A stretch of 64,000 nucleotides of DNA from an uncultured Pirellulaceae bacterium (GCA_905480545.1 CAJQQR010000026.1:1-64000); one strand, 5' to 3'; shown: positions 1 to 9,460, counted from the stretch's first letter. Program-made: numbers and translations. The notes: generated by a model not told the origin, from the sequence alone.

Positions 1-370
1 CCTGATCAAAAAACTTCGATTCAAACGGATATTCTTTTTGCCAATTCTTATTCATGTTCAAGAGAAGTCGGTGGTTCGATCATTTCAAATAGAACATGTC
101 GCTCACCATCGAGTCAGAAACGATCGGATTTGGGGCGAGCAGTCTATTGCATCAATTATTTTGACACGTCATTTTATGGCTTTTGAGACGTAACCGGAAC
201 CATAGTCCGTTGAATGATTTGACTGGCAGGTCAAAATAAAACATCGCCGACTGAGCGACGGGCCTGGGGGCCAAAAGCGAAATCCCAATCCACAAAAGGC
301 TATTGAGACGGAATCAAGCACATCCTGCGAACGTTTTGCCAAACAAACTTCTACACAAGAGCTGAAAAAA
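1..370. other. Non-coding lead-in, no gene recognised
   Basis: No convincing reading frame was found in either direction; the only longer minus-strand frame runs into the start of the histidine kinase gene and looks like chance. The stretch holds one perfect inverted repeat, TTTGAC (218-223) and GTCAAA (230-235) with six bases between, about 135 bases before the kinase start. It could be an operator, but nothing identifies a regulator. Confidence 0.5.
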
Positions 371-1756
371 TTGGAATCGAACCCTACTGAATCGAGAATT
401 CCGCGTCGGGAGGTCGTCAATGCCGATTGGCTGATCAAACTGCGTTGGGTGGCTGTAATCGGTCAATTCCTGACGATCTTGACCGTGATCTCGATTTTGA
501 AAATTCAACTCGAAATCTTCTCCCTGGGCATCATTCTGTGTGTCACTGCTGTCTCCAATTTTTTTCTCGAACTTTGGCATCGTCGGTTTTTAAAGAAATT
601 TGCGGAGCACATGGCTTCGACTGAAATCAATTTAGTGCTCGGCTTGGTCATGACCCTTGATCTCCTTTCCTTGACTGCACTCCTCTATTCTTCTGGGGGA
701 CCAACCAATCCGTTCAGTTTTTTCTTTTTCGTCAACCTGTCTTTATCAGCATTTGTTTTGTCGAATCGCTGGTCCTGGTCATTAAATTTGCTCTCTGTTT
801 TCTGTTATTGCGTGTTGCTTTACAGCCACGTTGATGTTCCAGAACTTGATATTGGAGAAGCATTTGAACCGGTAAGAATCTCAGGCGAGCTAACGCTGCC
901 GCAAGCCGGAATGATCATTGCATTTACAACCTGTTCATCGGTAATCGTTTATTTTGTGACACGCCTAACTTCTGAAGTCCGATTCCAAGGCGAAGCCCTT
1001 CGCATCGCCGAAGCGCGTGAGGCCGAAACCCAAAAACTACAGGCATTGGGAACATTGGCCGCAGGAGCCGCACATGAACTTTCGACGCCATTATCTACAA
1101 TTTCAATTGTCATCAATGAGCTTCAACAATTGCTTAAGAATCGGGCGCCATCGGAACCAACCAGCCCAATTCCCAACAACTTAATCTCGAGTGAGATCCT
1201 GTCGGAGGACGTTTCCCTCATAAAAGAAGAGCTTGATCGCTGTCGTGGTATCCTCGCGAAATTGTCTGCCGATGCTGGGCAAAGTGCCGGGGAGCCACTT
1301 CAAAACCTTACGGTCAAAGACTTCGCGGAATACGTGATCTCGGAATTACCCATTACCCTTCAATATGAGATGGAGGTTTCCACGCAAGATTCAACGGAAA
1401 CGCTTACAACGCCATTGACTGCACTTGGATTCGCCATTGGTGGAATCATCAAAAACGCGTTTGATGCTCAAGCTGAATCTGCGGATTCTCGCATCAAGTT
1501 CCACTTGAAAGTTGTAAAAACGAAATTTAAAAAGGAACTTGTCTGGCAGGTTCTCGATCGCGGAACCGGTATGACGCCAAATGTTTTGCGTCGAATGCGA
1601 GAACCGTTTTTTACAACGAAGGAACCGGGCAAAGGCATGGGGCTTGGTGTCTTTTTGGCTTATTCGACAATCGAGCGACTTGGCGGACGATTAAAATATG
1701 AATCCGAACCGGGTGTAGGAACAACCGCAACGATTACGTTACCCATGGAGAACTAA
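371..1756 (+). CDS. RegB/PrrB-like redox-sensing histidine kinase
   Basis: Membrane sensor kinase of 461 residues. About six hydrophobic segments occupy residues 25-200. Between two of them lies GGPTNPF (109-115), which fits the GGxxNPF quinone-binding motif known from RegB of purple bacteria. The H-box follows with His235 in AAHELSTPL, then Cys291 in a DRCRGIL context matching the redox-active cysteine of RegB, then an N-box (Asn362), a G1 box (DRGTG, Asp396) and a G2 box (GKGMGLG, 420-426). The start is a TTG; no in-frame ATG lies nearby. In known systems the kinase reads quinone redox state and phosphorylates RegA. No response regulator is encoded next to it or elsewhere in the window, so the partner is unknown. 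Family assignment is strong because three independent motifs agree; signal and targets are inferred. Confidence 0.88.
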   Translation: MESNPTESRIPRREVVNADWLIKLRWVAVIGQFLTILTVISILKIQLEIFSLGIILCVTAVSNFFLELWHRRFLKKFAEHMASTEINLVLGLVMTLDLLSLTALLYSSGGPTNPFSFFFFVNLSLSAFVLSNRWSWSLNLLSVFCYCVLLYSHVDVPELDIGEAFEPVRISGELTLPQAGMIIAFTTCSSVIVYFVTRLTSEVRFQGEALRIAEAREAETQKLQALGTLAAGAAHELSTPLSTISIVINELQQLLKNRAPSEPTSPIPNNLISSEILSEDVSLIKEELDRCRGILAKLSADAGQSAGEPLQNLTVKDFAEYVISELPITLQYEMEVSTQDSTETLTTPLTALGFAIGGIIKNAFDAQAESADSRIKFHLKVVKTKFKKELVWQVLDRGTGMTPNVLRRMREPFFTTKEPGKGMGLGVFLAYSTIERLGGRLKYESEPGVGTTATITLPMEN

Positions 1757-1765
1757 TTGATAAAC

Positions 1766-1805
1766 AAAAAAACGCCGTCGGATCACCAAGCCCACAGCGT
1801 TTTTT
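1766..1805. terminator. Bidirectional terminator between the kinase gene and floA
   Basis: An AACGCCG arm (1771-1777) faces CAGCGTT (1795-1801) with one mismatch. An A-run lies before it (1766-1772) and a T-run after it (1800-1805), so it can end transcription on both strands between these convergent genes. Confidence 0.6.
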
Positions 1806-1840
1806 GTGTTCGTCAATTTTCTATTGGAAAGGATATGCGA

Positions 1841-2839
1841 TTAGGCGTTACCACCGCCTACCTTCAAGTTCCCTGACCGGAAAGCATGCGCCATGGCTTT
1901 GGGAACCTCGGCTTCGGCTAGAACAAACCTCGCTCGATTCGCGGCGACATTCGCAATCATTTCCTGCTCAGAGGCAATCGCCTCTGCACGTCGCTGCTCG
2001 GCAAACGCACGGGCGGCTCGTGTTTCAGCCTCCGCTTGATCCGCTTGCAAACGAGCACCGATATTGTCACCAACATCAATATCAGCAATGTCAATCGAAA
2101 CAATTTCGAAAGCAGTGTGGGCATCTAAGCCACGCTCCAAAACCGCTTTGGAAATTCGATCGGGATTTTCCAATACATCTTCGTGGAATTCAGACGAACC
2201 GATCGACGAAATAATACTTTCACCCACCCGAGCGATAATCGTCTCTTCCGTCGCGCCACCGATCAACTGTTCAAGATTGGTTCGCACCGTAACACGAGCA
2301 CGAATTTTCAATTCAACGCCATTCTTTGCAATCGCGCTCAAATAGGCTTTTCCGCTTCGTTGTGGATCGGGACAATCGATCACTTTCGGATAGACGCTGG
2401 TCTTCACTGCATCAAGCACATCGCGTCCAGCAAGGTCAATTGCTGCAGCTCGATCGAAATCCAGATCAATCCCGGCTCGCTGTGCCGCGATAATTGCGTT
2501 GATGACCTTCATCACATCACCCCCCGCAAGATAGTGAGCTTCCAAACGAGAAGTCGAAACACCATCACGCCGGCTAATGTCCAAACCTGCTTGAACCGCC
2601 ATGATCTTGGCCGTGACGATCACCAACGGCCGAACCTGCCGGAATCCCATTCCAATCAAACTGAGCAGCGTGACGTCAGCCTTAGCAAAGTACGCTTGAA
2701 TCCAGAGTTTTCCATACTTGATGAATGCGGCCACTAACGCGATAACGATCGCGAGCAGGAAGAGGATGCCGACACCGATCGCAATCCACGTCGGATCCGA
2801 CTGCACCCTTTCTAAAAAAGGTTTTTGGGCAAATAGCAT
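1841..2839 (-). CDS. floA: Flotillin-like protein FloA
   Basis: Membrane scaffold of the SPFH family, 332 residues, the usual length of bacterial FloA. A strong hydrophobic segment sits at about residues 18-40 and a weaker one near 56-76, the membrane-hairpin anchor of this family. The SPFH-type domain follows, and the last third (about 263-325) is an Ala/Glu/Arg-rich heptad-like region that in flotillins forms a coiled coil for oligomerisation. Known FloA proteins form foci in ordered membrane domains and support secretion, signalling and envelope functions. Its convergent neighbour is the RegB-like membrane kinase; a functional link is possible but not shown. Recognition is by overall sequence and is firm. 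Confidence 0.93.
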   Translation of the reverse strand: MLFAQKPFLERVQSDPTWIAIGVGILFLLAIVIALVAAFIKYGKLWIQAYFAKADVTLLSLIGMGFRQVRPLVIVTAKIMAVQAGLDISRRDGVSTSRLEAHYLAGGDVMKVINAIIAAQRAGIDLDFDRAAAIDLAGRDVLDAVKTSVYPKVIDCPDPQRSGKAYLSAIAKNGVELKIRARVTVRTNLEQLIGGATEETIIARVGESIISSIGSSEFHEDVLENPDRISKAVLERGLDAHTAFEIVSIDIADIDVGDNIGARLQADQAEAETRAARAFAEQRRAEAIASEQEMIANVAANRARFVLAEAEVPKAMAHAFRSGNLKVGGGNA

Positions 2840-3142
2840 ATTTTTTTCCAGTAAAGCAGTTCAGCGAACTTCGGACTCATTATTTTATTTTACTGGAACG
2901 ATGAATCCTGAAAAAGTCACCGCGACCCGTAAATTGTCCGATTATTTCAAAACAATCGATCGATAAGCCCATCAATTCAACCAAATTTTCGTCGCTCGGC
3001 CCGCCGAAAACTTTTACCAGATTTCCAAACCGAACCGTTCTGCCTCAAATCCTCTGTTTCGATGACGATCACGTTTTTTTATCCTTGGTGGTTTCCTGAA
3101 AAGCTGTTCTAATCACAGTTCAGATCGAATATCAGGAACATC

Positions 3143-3646
3143 ATGACGCGACGTCTAAATCGAATTGGTCAATCTCTACCATCGTTATTCACTTTCCTAG
3201 CCTTGGTGAGTTCGTTGTTTTTGGGGTGCGCAAGTGACTCGCATGACCAAATCGCTACAGAGTTCCTTGAGGTCATGGATCGTGTCGTCTCGGTTTGTGA
3301 TCAGATTGAAGTTGGCGCATCTAGCGATCCTGAAGACCCACCCGGAAAAGAAGATGCCAAACAACTAGAGACTGCAGCGGTCACAAAATCGGCGGAAAAA
3401 ATCAAACCGCAACTTGCGGCTTTGTTGTCCGAGTTAAAAAGCCTTGAATCAAGGCTAGATTCGATTGACGACGTCGATGACGAAACCAAAACAAAACTGA
3501 GCCGGCGGTTCGAGTCTGAATTCGAATCATTGCGGCCGAAATTCTCGCGAGCAATGCAAAAACTAGAGCATCCTGCCGCAAAAAAAGTTCTCGAAACAGA
3601 AATCAAGACTTTGTCCTCTATGTTTCACGCCAAACCTCCGCGTTAA
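3143..3646 (+). CDS. Small lipoprotein of unknown function
   Basis: A 167-residue protein with a basic N-terminus, a hydrophobic stretch (about 13-28) and a lipobox ending at Cys29 (LFLGC), so it should be lipid-anchored after signal peptidase II cleavage. The mature part is strongly charged, rich in Glu, Lys, Asp and Ser, and mostly predicted helical by composition, with a heptad-like stretch from about residue 85. I recognise no domain family. The gene stands alone with non-coding DNA on both sides, about 300 bases before and 470 after, so context gives no clue. Confidence 0.65.
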   Translation: MTRRLNRIGQSLPSLFTFLALVSSLFLGCASDSHDQIATEFLEVMDRVVSVCDQIEVGASSDPEDPPGKEDAKQLETAAVTKSAEKIKPQLAALLSELKSLESRLDSIDDVDDETKTKLSRRFESEFESLRPKFSRAMQKLEHPAAKKVLETEIKTLSSMFHAKPPR

Positions 3647-4117
3647 GAACGGGTTGGTGTTTGACGAGATCTTTAACTGGGTACCATCAAATTCCGTTTC
3701 AATCCAAAGATCAACCCAAGTGTCACGATGGAACGGGCGACAAATTTGTCAAGAGATGAGTAGGCCTGCGTCCACAATTCTCAATCCGGCGAAAAATCCG
3801 AAAATCTATCGACTTTTCGTTCTTACAGCCTGAAAATCCGGGCAAAAAACCAATTTCGAATTTCTTTTGAAATAACCGGCCGGCTTTTGGCATCTAAACT
3901 AAGGCTATGGAAAGCCCATGACGTTGCTGACCGCATTCGCTAATTGTTGATATGAAAGTGAACTGTCACATTTTTTGTGATCTACTACGCCCCTAAATGA
4001 ATCCGAAATGTCAGAGTGCGACGGCGGAATGGATTTTTTTTCATTGCTGCAACTTGCCAGCAAACAGTAAAATGTGTCGGCATAATTCCCACAAGTCTCT
4101 AACAACTCAGTAAAGCA
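3647..4117. other. Intergenic stretch, no gene seen
   Basis: No coding frame with convincing composition. A short inverted repeat, TCACA (3966-3970) and TGTGA (3976-3980), lies about 140 bases before the Mla-like operon. It could be part of that operon's control region. There is no recognisable terminator for the preceding lipoprotein gene. Confidence 0.4.
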
Positions 4118-5431
4118 TTGAAAAACTTTCGAATCGTTTTCGGATTTTCATTCTGGATCGTCGTTATCCTTTCGGTCTTACTTGCGCCGATTCTGCTTTC
4201 CGAAAACCCGTGGATTCAATCATTACGAGGCGTTTCACATTATCTGCGTGCCGAACGCCAATACGTGACGGTCAATTTCGATCAGAACCTAAACATGAAG
4301 AGTGGTGACCCCATTTTTGCGGTTACCGAAAACGGCCTAAAACGAATTGGTCAGATTCTGCCAGCAAGTGACAACGCTTCGTTGGTAGCGAAGTTCACCC
4401 CGTCGGCTCGGGTCGTATTCTTCGGTGATTCACCGCCGATCACGAATGACTGTTACCTGACCATCCATCAATCTGAATCCTCGTTTGAATGGGCTTTTCA
4501 GAAACTGTTTCCTACTGCTCGTCGCCAAAAGGTGATCACCGAACTGAAAGCCACCTTTGAACTTCATCAAAAGGAAATTGTCGACGAATTTAGTCCAATC
4601 GTTTTCGATACATTGCAGGACGTCGGAAGAGTCCTACAAGAAGACCTCAGACATGCATTCGCTCAAAACCGCGAAAAACTCGCAGGAATCGCAGCGCGTT
4701 ATCAGGAAGGCTTTGTAGAAAAGCGATTGATTCCATTGGTTAAAGATGAAATTTGGCCAATTGTCGAAGCAAGATCGAAACCAGTACTCAATGAAGTCGG
4801 AAATGAGATTTGGAAGCGGGCATCACTTTGGCGGTTTGGCTGGAGATTGGTCTATGACAAATTTCCGCTCACCGATAGCAACTTGTTGCAAAAAGAATGG
4901 TCGCGTTTTGTAAAGAATGACGCGATCCCGGTACTGGAAGAACACGCTGACGATTTTTATGCGCTGGCCAAAAGCATCATGAAAGAAATCTCTGCCAATC
5001 CCGAAGTCAAACTTGCCGGAAAAGATGGTATCGACCAACTTCTGAAAGATGAAGAAATCAAATCGTTGATCAAGGAAACCTTGTGGAATATCCTTTTTCA
5101 AAACGAGCGCCTCAACCAAGTCTTTCAAGACAACTTTTCCAATACGCGAGCGTTGGCAGCCATTCGATCGACGAGCGACAAATTTGAAATCAAACTTCGA
5201 GAAATTGGTGATCAGATTTTTGGTACTTTCGAGAAAGGAATAACGCGTGAATTCGCTGGAATTCTTCGAAATCAAATCTTGCAACGTGATCAGCGATGGT
5301 TGATCCTACGCTACAAGGACAATTCCATCAAAATTGAAAACCGTTTCGATTTGGCGATCGAGATTGAAGGAAACTTCGTCCGGGAGAATGATCTCATTCC
5401 AGAATTCGTCATGGCGGAGGTCAACCCATGA
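4118..5431 (+). CDS. Membrane-anchored MCE-like component of Mla-type operon
   Basis: A 437-residue protein with one N-terminal membrane segment (about 7-28). The next 100 residues contain a stretch that resembles a divergent MCE/MlaD core: NMKSGDPIF, then ENGLKRIGQI, like the GdpV...G..iGkV pattern of that family. The rest (about 130-400) is a long, charged, mostly helical region, much longer than in MlaD, which could form a periplasmic needle or tunnel. Its stop overlaps the start of the ATPase-permease gene by four bases (ATGA), so the two are translationally coupled. That strongly suggests it is the substrate-binding or bridging part of the same lipid transporter. Translation starts at TTG; an in-frame stop 18 bases upstream leaves no earlier choice. 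The MCE assignment is inference from weak similarity and context. Confidence 0.6.
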   Translation: MKNFRIVFGFSFWIVVILSVLLAPILLSENPWIQSLRGVSHYLRAERQYVTVNFDQNLNMKSGDPIFAVTENGLKRIGQILPASDNASLVAKFTPSARVVFFGDSPPITNDCYLTIHQSESSFEWAFQKLFPTARRQKVITELKATFELHQKEIVDEFSPIVFDTLQDVGRVLQEDLRHAFAQNREKLAGIAARYQEGFVEKRLIPLVKDEIWPIVEARSKPVLNEVGNEIWKRASLWRFGWRLVYDKFPLTDSNLLQKEWSRFVKNDAIPVLEEHADDFYALAKSIMKEISANPEVKLAGKDGIDQLLKDEEIKSLIKETLWNILFQNERLNQVFQDNFSNTRALAAIRSTSDKFEIKLREIGDQIFGTFEKGITREFAGILRNQILQRDQRWLILRYKDNSIKIENRFDLAIEIEGNFVRENDLIPEFVMAEVNP

Positions 5432-7035
5432 TCGCATCAGAGGCGAATTCAAGCGAGGACATGTCTGAAGACCTTCAGGTCAAGATTGAAAATCTAGATT
5501 TAATTGCAGGAAACCGCACCCTGCTCGATAGTGCTACCGCCAGATTCGGACGCGGCAAAATCACTTTGATTGTCGGCCCAAGTGGTGTGGGAAAATCGCT
5601 TCTGCTGAAAGTCCTTTCCGGGATATTGCCTCGGGAAAAAGATGGAATCCGGTATAGCGGACAAATTAAAGTCGACGGAATCGATACCTGTGCGGGCAAC
5701 TCAGGTTTTGTTTTTCAAAATTTCGCGCTCTTTGACGAATTTTCGCCTACCGCAAACGTTCGTTTCGCGATTTCGCATCGGTCAAGCAATTCGATCAAAA
5801 CCCCAAAAGCATCTCGTCTACTAAACGACCTAAACGTTCCGACGCATGTGCCAACTTCACGATTGAGCGGTGGACAGCGTCAGCGGTTGGCGATCGCCCG
5901 CGCGTTGTCTTACGGAAAAGAAACCATTTTCTTTGACGAACCAACTGCTGGTTTGGACATTGGAACGGCAAACAAGGTCGCAGAGTTGATCGGTGACACA
6001 GCGCGTAATCACAACACAACGGCCATTGTTGTTACACATGATTATCAAGCGTTAGTTCCTATCGCGGACGAAATCTACTTCCTGGACCCAATTACCAAGT
6101 CATTGGACTTGGTCCCCAAGGAAAAATGGAGCGATCTTCCAGAGCGATTGCAAACCTTGTCCGCTACGAGTTCACAAGCCGAAGACGAGCAGGCCAAAGA
6201 GAAGCAGGGAATCGTCAATTTTTCGCTTTGCAAATTAAAACAATTCGCAATCGGCACAACCAAGTTCATTGAAGAAGCGGTTTTGTTGCCGGTTCGTTTG
6301 ATTCCGATTTGGAAAAGCCCGATTTGGGGTTTGCGATTCTTCTTCCACTTTTTCAATTTGATTACTGGGATCACCGCGATGATCTACCTGATCATTGCGG
6401 GATTGATTCTTGGATTCGTGACGACTTTCTTCGCCTTCGAATACCTGCCGTTTCGTCGATTCAGTTTGCCATTGATCCGGGAAGACATCCTTGCAGCAGT
6501 GGGCTTTGGGCTATACCGAATCGTAATTCCCGTGATTGGTACGGTGCTGATTGCAGCTCGATGTGGCAGCGCAGTCGCAGCAGATGTTGGATCCAAGGAA
6601 TACGGTCGACAGCTGGATGCGATGAGATCGTTGAACGCATCACCGAAAAAGTATCTTTTGACTAATATTTTGTACTCGTTTTTGATTGGTGCCCCGCTAC
6701 TGATTTACCTTTCGTTTCAAGCCGCTCGATGGATCAGTCTTGTTGTGTTCCTGAGCATCTTCCCCAATGAAAGTGCCGATTTTTGGCACCAGTATTTCCA
6801 TCGGCAACTCGAAATTTCGGGTAGTTTTTTTTACGTGGGTACGGATTGGGTTCTGTTTAAAGTCTTGATCTGCGGTATTGGGATCGGAGCAATCAGTTAC
6901 TCAATTGGTGCTCAATCTAAGCTTTCCTCCAACGACGTTAGCAATTCGGTAACTCGGACAACTCTTTACTCAACGATCTTTGTTCTGGCGGTTCATTTTG
7001 TTTTCGCCTTTAGTGAATTCAGCCGACTTGAATAG
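5428..7035 (+). CDS. Fused Mla-type lipid ABC transporter (MlaF ATPase + MlaE permease)
   Basis: One 535-residue chain combines two proteins normally made separately. Residues 17-240 are an ABC ATPase: Walker A GPSGVGKS (50-57), signature LSGGQ (146-150), Walker B ending FFDEPTAGLD (about 168-177) and switch His204. A polar linker (about 240-280) leads to a permease domain with several membrane segments. This carries the MlaE hallmark around residues 397-425: GSAVAADVGS, then an EYGRQLDAMRSLN segment, then SPKKYLL. Mla systems move phospholipids between inner and outer membrane. The gene overlaps its MCE-like partner by four bases. The ATG at 5428 is preferred over the one at 5461 because of that overlap. 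Domain identities are firm; transport direction and substrate are inferred from the family. Confidence 0.85.
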   Translation: MIASEANSSEDMSEDLQVKIENLDLIAGNRTLLDSATARFGRGKITLIVGPSGVGKSLLLKVLSGILPREKDGIRYSGQIKVDGIDTCAGNSGFVFQNFALFDEFSPTANVRFAISHRSSNSIKTPKASRLLNDLNVPTHVPTSRLSGGQRQRLAIARALSYGKETIFFDEPTAGLDIGTANKVAELIGDTARNHNTTAIVVTHDYQALVPIADEIYFLDPITKSLDLVPKEKWSDLPERLQTLSATSSQAEDEQAKEKQGIVNFSLCKLKQFAIGTTKFIEEAVLLPVRLIPIWKSPIWGLRFFFHFFNLITGITAMIYLIIAGLILGFVTTFFAFEYLPFRRFSLPLIREDILAAVGFGLYRIVIPVIGTVLIAARCGSAVAADVGSKEYGRQLDAMRSLNASPKKYLLTNILYSFLIGAPLLIYLSFQAARWISLVVFLSIFPNESADFWHQYFHRQLEISGSFFYVGTDWVLFKVLICGIGIGAISYSIGAQSKLSSNDVSNSVTRTTLYSTIFVLAVHFVFAFSEFSRLE

Positions 7036-7171
7036 GCGAAACGATTGGCGATCAATGATATTGAGCCACCTCACATATTGAAAAAATGCGAACAACGCCG
7101 TACGTTGAGTTGAGTCCGCTCAGATTTGCCGGGATAGACCGCGTCCAACTCATTTATTTTGCCCCTATTAA

Positions 7172-7861
7172 ATGGCTAACAACGAAGAATCACATGGCGA
7201 TCCGGTCAATGAAGTTCGTTCGCTGAGCTCAGTTCCCAAAGCCGTAGTAGGACGATTGAGTCTCTATTTGCGGGAGTTGCAAAATTTGTTACGGCAAGGA
7301 AATGACACGGTCAGTTCGACCAAACTAGGAAAGGCACTTGGCTTTTCTGATGCTCAAGTCCGAAAAGACCTCGCCTATTTTGGCCAATTTGGATATCCAG
7401 GGATCGGCTATCGGTGTGAAGAATTGGTGGCCGAAATCAAAAAAATCATGGGAACGGATCGCCATTGGGCGGTGGCATTGATTGGCTGCGGAAACTTGGG
7501 ACGAGCGTTGTTAGGCTACCGCGGATTCTTCCAGAAAGGGTTTAAAATCGCGGCAGCATTTGACGTGGATCCCTCGAAAACGGTTGGCCAATTTGAGGGC
7601 ATTCCTGTCTACGATATTGAAGAACTGGGAACGATTGCGAAGCAACATCAAATCCGACTTGCTATTCTTGCTGTTCCTGCCGCAGCAGCGAATCTTGTTG
7701 CTGAAAAGGTCGCAGCAGCAGGCATCACTGGAATCATGAACTTCGCGCCGGTAACTCTGAATTCAATTGAAGGGGTTAGCGCTGTTGGAGTCGATCTTGC
7801 GATTGAGCTTGAGCAACTTTGCTATTCTGTCGTCAAATCAAATGATAACAATTTGTCGTAA
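7172..7861 (+). CDS. rex: Redox-sensing transcriptional repressor Rex
   Basis: A 229-residue Rex protein. Residues about 22-80 form the winged helix domain, with the typical SDAQVRKDLAYFGQFG segment. A Rossmann NAD(H)-binding domain follows with GCGNLGRAL (105-113), and the C-terminal helix used in dimer exchange is present. Rex represses respiratory and fermentation genes until a rising NADH/NAD+ ratio releases it from DNA. No clear TTGTGAA-N4-TTCACAA operator was found next to the gene, so its targets lie elsewhere or use a divergent site. It follows the lipid transport operon after 136 bases and is probably transcribed on its own. Length and all motifs are normal for the family. Confidence 0.95.
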   Translation: MANNEESHGDPVNEVRSLSSVPKAVVGRLSLYLRELQNLLRQGNDTVSSTKLGKALGFSDAQVRKDLAYFGQFGYPGIGYRCEELVAEIKKIMGTDRHWAVALIGCGNLGRALLGYRGFFQKGFKIAAAFDVDPSKTVGQFEGIPVYDIEELGTIAKQHQIRLAILAVPAAAANLVAEKVAAAGITGIMNFAPVTLNSIEGVSAVGVDLAIELEQLCYSVVKSNDNNLS

Positions 7862-8420
7862 ACCTTTTGAAATTCCGGAAAACGTGTTGGTGTAGACTGC
7901 CTGCGATTTGTGAGTGAGCACAGAACCAATTTCCCAACGCATCTTCCCCGAAATTGGATTCCCAATTGATCCCTCCGTGAAGCTGCTCGGAGTTTCATCT
8001 CGCAGTTCCATGCGAGACATTTGGCCATATCTGCAATGGGATTGCACTCAAACTCGATTTCATCAGCGGCATAAACGAGGGGGCGATTGCGAACAAAATT
8101 GCGTTTTCAACATTCCCTCAAAAACTTATTTATCCTAATTTTTCGGTTCGACGGGTCATTCCAATTGCCATTAAGTGATTACGTTTATTCTGATTTTATG
8201 CGAGTTTTCCCCCTATTTGCCGGTGATTTCGCAATATATTCATTCAAAAATTTAGCCAGTCCGTATATTCCCGTAGAGGAGAGACGAAGTGGAGATCGGT
8301 GATTTCGTCTGTTTTTTGAATTTACGGTTTTGGGGATTGCTTTCGTTTGTGTTAGATTCGCGAGTACTCTCCTCTTTTGAATTACTCAATTTCGATCAAA
8401 GCTAAAAGGTGGTAGGCAGC
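7862..8420. other. Long non-coding interval between rex and the DUF1573 gene
   Basis: About 560 bases without a supportable gene. The only structured element seen is the hairpin and T-run at 8282-8317. The last 100 bases before 8421 must contain the promoter of the DUF1573 gene, but no clear -35/-10 pair stands out. Confidence 0.45.
8282..8317 (+). terminator. Terminator-like hairpin 420 bases after rex
   Basis: AGACGAA (8282-8288) pairs perfectly with TTCGTCT (8304-8310). Two further inner pairs, one of them G-U, extend the stem, and one base later a run of six T follows (8312-8317). It would end a long rex 3' tail or a separate small transcript in this interval. Confidence 0.5.
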
Positions 8421-9413
8421 ATGAAAAAAGTTACTGTTTCAACGTTAGTGCTCGCGGTTTGCCTGATTCCATCTCTGGTCTCGGCTCAAAATTACGCATT
8501 CACCCACAATCTTTTCGAGAAGAAAAGTCACGATTTCGGAACGGTGGCGAGAGCTGCTCAAATCGATTACGTGTTCGAGTTTAAGAACAACACGAAAAAC
8601 ACAATCGAGATGTCTGCCGTTAGGACATCTTGCAATTGCACGACGCCGTCAATCGAAAAAAAGGTCGTTCGACCTGGCGAGACGAGCGGAATCCGATGCA
8701 AGTTTAACACCCGTTCGTTCCTTGGGGCTCGGCGTGCGACCGTTACCGTGTCATTTGTCAAACCTTACTTTTCTGAGGTCCAACTGGAAGTCAAAGGGTA
8801 TGTCCGCCGGGACATCGTGATTCACCCTCCAGCTATCGATTTCAAAACGCTTAAAGAGGGAGTCGGTGGGTCACAAAAAGTTTCTATTGAATACGCTGGG
8901 ACAGGGAGCTGGAAAGTGGAAAGCGTAGAATCCTCCAGCCCCGATATCGAAGTTGCGTTGAAAGAAACACACCGTGGAAACTCACTTGTGGGCTACGAGC
9001 TGGTTGCCAATTTAAAACCTGGCGCTAAACCAGGTTACTTGAACAACTTTCAAATTCTTTTGAAGACCAACGATAACCGGCTGAACGAATTCCCGGTTTC
9101 AATTCTCGGCAAGGTTGAAGAAGCGATTTCAATCAGCCCAAAAATGGTTGATATGTCGATCATGAAAATGGGTGAAACGACCAGCAAAAAACTGATCATA
9201 AAGGGATCAGATGCTTTTCAAATCGTCAGCGTGAACGCAAGTGACGATCGTGTGGAAGCGAAATTCTCCGATGCCAAAAAGAAACTTCACATCGTTCCCA
9301 TCTCCATCAAATCAGGTGACCAAGTCGGCCCTTTCAAAGCAACTTTGGAAATCGTGACCGACATGGGTGGCGTAACGAAAACAATTGCGATTAGCGGCGA
9401 CGTGGTTAAATAA
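8421..9413 (+). CDS. Secreted DUF1573 domain protein
   Basis: A 330-residue exported protein. The signal peptide runs to about residue 22 (MKKVTVS, hydrophobic core, then VSAQ). The next 100 residues match DUF1573, an immunoglobulin-like fold of the ASPM/SPD-2/Hydin type: HDFGTV near the start, then SCNCTTP and the RPGETSG turn. A second and third similar beta-rich segment seem to follow. Planctomycetes encode many such proteins and their role is unknown; binding or structural roles in the envelope are plausible. The ATG at 8421 is chosen over an in-frame GTG at 8409, because AAAGGTGG lies just before it and the signal peptide begins there. It is followed by a strong terminator, so it is probably a single-gene unit. 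Confidence 0.85.
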   Translation: MKKVTVSTLVLAVCLIPSLVSAQNYAFTHNLFEKKSHDFGTVARAAQIDYVFEFKNNTKNTIEMSAVRTSCNCTTPSIEKKVVRPGETSGIRCKFNTRSFLGARRATVTVSFVKPYFSEVQLEVKGYVRRDIVIHPPAIDFKTLKEGVGGSQKVSIEYAGTGSWKVESVESSSPDIEVALKETHRGNSLVGYELVANLKPGAKPGYLNNFQILLKTNDNRLNEFPVSILGKVEEAISISPKMVDMSIMKMGETTSKKLIIKGSDAFQIVSVNASDDRVEAKFSDAKKKLHIVPISIKSGDQVGPFKATLEIVTDMGGVTKTIAISGDVVK

Positions 9414-9460
9414 ACGTTCTGCTGCACTCCCCGGAAAAGAATAAGTTAAAACATGAAAAG

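Noticed and set aside
3905-4105. 66-residue minus-strand frame between the lipoprotein and Mla-like genes
   Set aside because: No ribosome site or recognisable motif, and Cys/Ser-rich composition unlike neighbouring genes.
7040-7171. Rex autoregulatory operator upstream of rex
   Set aside because: Only a partial match (TTGAG...CTCACA) to the known TTGTGAA-N4-TTCACAA form; too weak to call.
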